Below, one piece after another: positions 62,090-64,000 of a stretch of 64,000 nucleotides of DNA. Below the pieces are notes generated by a model. That model searched no databases and was not told the origin of the DNA. It worked only from the letters and a program-made list of their open reading frames with translations. Position 1 is the stretch's first letter. Every line of letters begins with the position of its first letter. The stretch covers positions 23,573,813 through 23,637,812 of the forward strand of contig CM028909.1 in the NCBI GenBank assembly GCA_016801845.1, read 5' to 3'. Source of the stretch: Polydactylus sextarius. Its lineage: Eukaryota; Chordata; Actinopteri; Polynemidae. The position numbers and the translations under genes are program-made.

Positions 62090-64000
62090 ATATTATACGT
62101 TTGGCTTATTGGAATCCACGAGAATACAGTGACAAAAAATAATACAAAACTCAGAAAGGACAAGCTGAAACAAAACTGAAATATTTGTTTTTCTTTAGGA
62201 AGAATCACATTTAAAATAGTAAGATCAATATCAGAGAGATGGTGGCATATGAATATGAGGTGCACTGATTTCCATTAGGAACTGATGCTACTGCTGGAGG
62301 TGGAGGGACTCACTGGGCTCAGGGTGGGGTTGATATTACACCACTGTTCTCAGTCAAATGGCGTGACTCCAGCTATTCAATTGTCAGTTGATGAAATCCC
62401 TCAGCCTGGGGCAGTGATTCTCAATATGAGGGGCCGTGCAGGGACCACCCAGGCATCCAGCAGGAGGTTTCAGATACCCCACCTCATGTAAGACCTTAAA
62501 AAAAGAAAGCAGGCTATATTCCTGCATATTGTCAGCTGATGAAATATTTTGGCCATAAAGAACTGGCTACTAGGAGGACAGACAAAGCAGTCTAAAGAGA
62601 TCAAGTGAAGAAAAAAAACAAACATTATTTGAGCCATTATTCTAATGATAATTACAGGAATGACAGTTCTAATCTTCTCTTCTGATTTGATTCACCTTTC
62701 CACACCCTCACTATAATATGAATAGCATCAAATATCAAGTCAAATGTGAAGAATAAAATATATGATAAATAAAAAACAAATAACCTAATTCTGGTTTGGA
62801 TGTTGATGTGCATCATCTTCAGCTATGATCCGTGTTTAACACTAAAACAGCGAAAACAAACACCGCCACCTGTTATAGTGATGTCTGAGGTGAAGCTCAT
62901 GACTATAGAGTGTCTGAGACTGACTGACTGAGGCTAAACTTGGTGTTGGTGACACCATCAAGTCTGCTGTCAGTGAGAGCAGATCTTTATGACTGTGTTA
63001 ACATAGTAATGAGTGAGATGCTGTCACTTTGCTGTTTCCATTAATAGGGACTCACTGAGACGGAACCAATTTAGATGACAGTTATTAAGCTTTTTATAAG
63101 TGCATTTACATTTCGTCTGGTCTGATATAGTTCTTCTTTCCGTAATGCACACCAACAGAAAAGAAGATATATTAACAGTTATTATTATAGATATCCTACA
63201 TTGCTACACGAGTCTCTAAATATGTATATCATTCAGGGTTGATTGACCACGTGTCTGGGATGTACCCATGTGGTCAGCAGCTTGTAAGACCTGCTCTGCC
63301 TCTGTAGTATTTACCATGGGCCCCCGTATGGTTTTAAACCTTGTTTTTTTCCACCATCACATCACTCAAATACTCACAAGTCCACCAATAAATAAGATTT
63401 ATCATGTGTATGATAACGACAGGCTGCCTTTAAACACGTCTTCTCTCCAGATAAACAATGAAGTGGCTATCTCCAGACGTCAACATTATGGTTTTTAGAT
63501 AAAGAAATACCTGCTTAAAGGTGGGCTGCCTCGTATCACATCCCCCTTCACTCCAAAGTCCAAACAACAGAAGGAGAAGGCAGCCAGCATTAATATAAGC
63601 ATGTGGGTGCGCATGTTTGACGTGTGTTTATATGCATGCCTCACTGCTGTCTCTGAGTCTTATCACCACCTCATCCATGTGTTAAACATAATTAATAAAG
63701 AGGTATCTGGAGAAGAGTTAGTGCTGTACATTGTACCAATTGCATCATTGTCAGTTTTAATTATTTCAATATTATTTTTATTATTTCATTATTTCACCGT
63801 TATCATTATTAGTTTCTCCATCTTCCTCTCTTGCAATATCATGCTCTTGTCTGTTTGTTTTTTCTATGATCGGGTGGATGACTGCACAATCTGAAGATCT
63901 GCAATTACTCTCTTAGTTCTGGCTCTGACGCTTTTTTCTCTTTCTCACTTTCTGTGCTCTGTATATGGCCATCCAACATTCCTCTTCGTCTTTCACATGG
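62090..64000. other. Right end of window, no confirmed exon
   Basis: Presumed intron of the gene starting at 61979. A candidate exon at 62279-62487 is described among the findings. The rest is AT-rich without recognisable coding sequence. Confidence 0.4.

Overview
The window reads as a stretch of a ray-finned (teleost, probably percomorph-like) fish chromosome. It holds short-intron vertebrate genes with GT-AG splice sites, AT-rich introns full of homopolymers and microsatellites, and fish-type repeats (tRNA-derived SINEs, TTAA-flanked MITEs, a hAT-type foldback MITE, Tc1 relics). All gene models were spliced by hand from the nucleotides. Phases close in every exon junction of the six main genes except at one A10 homopolymer.

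Layout, left to right: AMPD1 (minus strand, 12 exons, 3' end cut by the window edge), a repeat-bearing spacer at about 8-12.4 kb, an N-terminal RASSF gene of the RASSF7/8 type (plus strand, apparent frameshift), CSDE1/UNR (minus, 18 coding exons giving 798 aa plus an alternative N-terminal exon), SIKE1 (plus, 5 exons, 216 aa), MICOS10 (plus, 4 exons, 75 aa), HTR6 (plus, 3 exons, 467 aa), TMCO4 (minus, 14 exons, 671 aa). A gene-poor stretch of about 9.6 kb follows, then the probable first exon of an unidentified secreted or membrane protein near 62 kb.

The genes do not form one pathway. AMPD1 is muscle purine-nucleotide metabolism, CSDE1 is translation control, SIKE1 is an innate-signalling and STRIPAK-linked coiled coil, MICOS10 shapes mitochondrial cristae, HTR6 is a serotonin receptor and TMCO4 is a predicted alpha/beta hydrolase. 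Their interest is the order. The left half (AMPD1-CSDE1-SIKE1) corresponds to human 1p13.2 and the right half (MICOS10-HTR6-TMCO4) to human 1p36.13, so the window spans a junction between blocks that lie far apart in human.

Most notable: NRAS, which sits between AMPD1 and CSDE1 in mammals, is not found there. A RASSF7/8-type gene occupies the interval instead. Human RASSF7 is beside HRAS and RASSF8 is near KRAS, so this gene may be the matching member of the NRAS paralogon. No operons, CRISPR arrays, rRNA or tRNA genes were seen.
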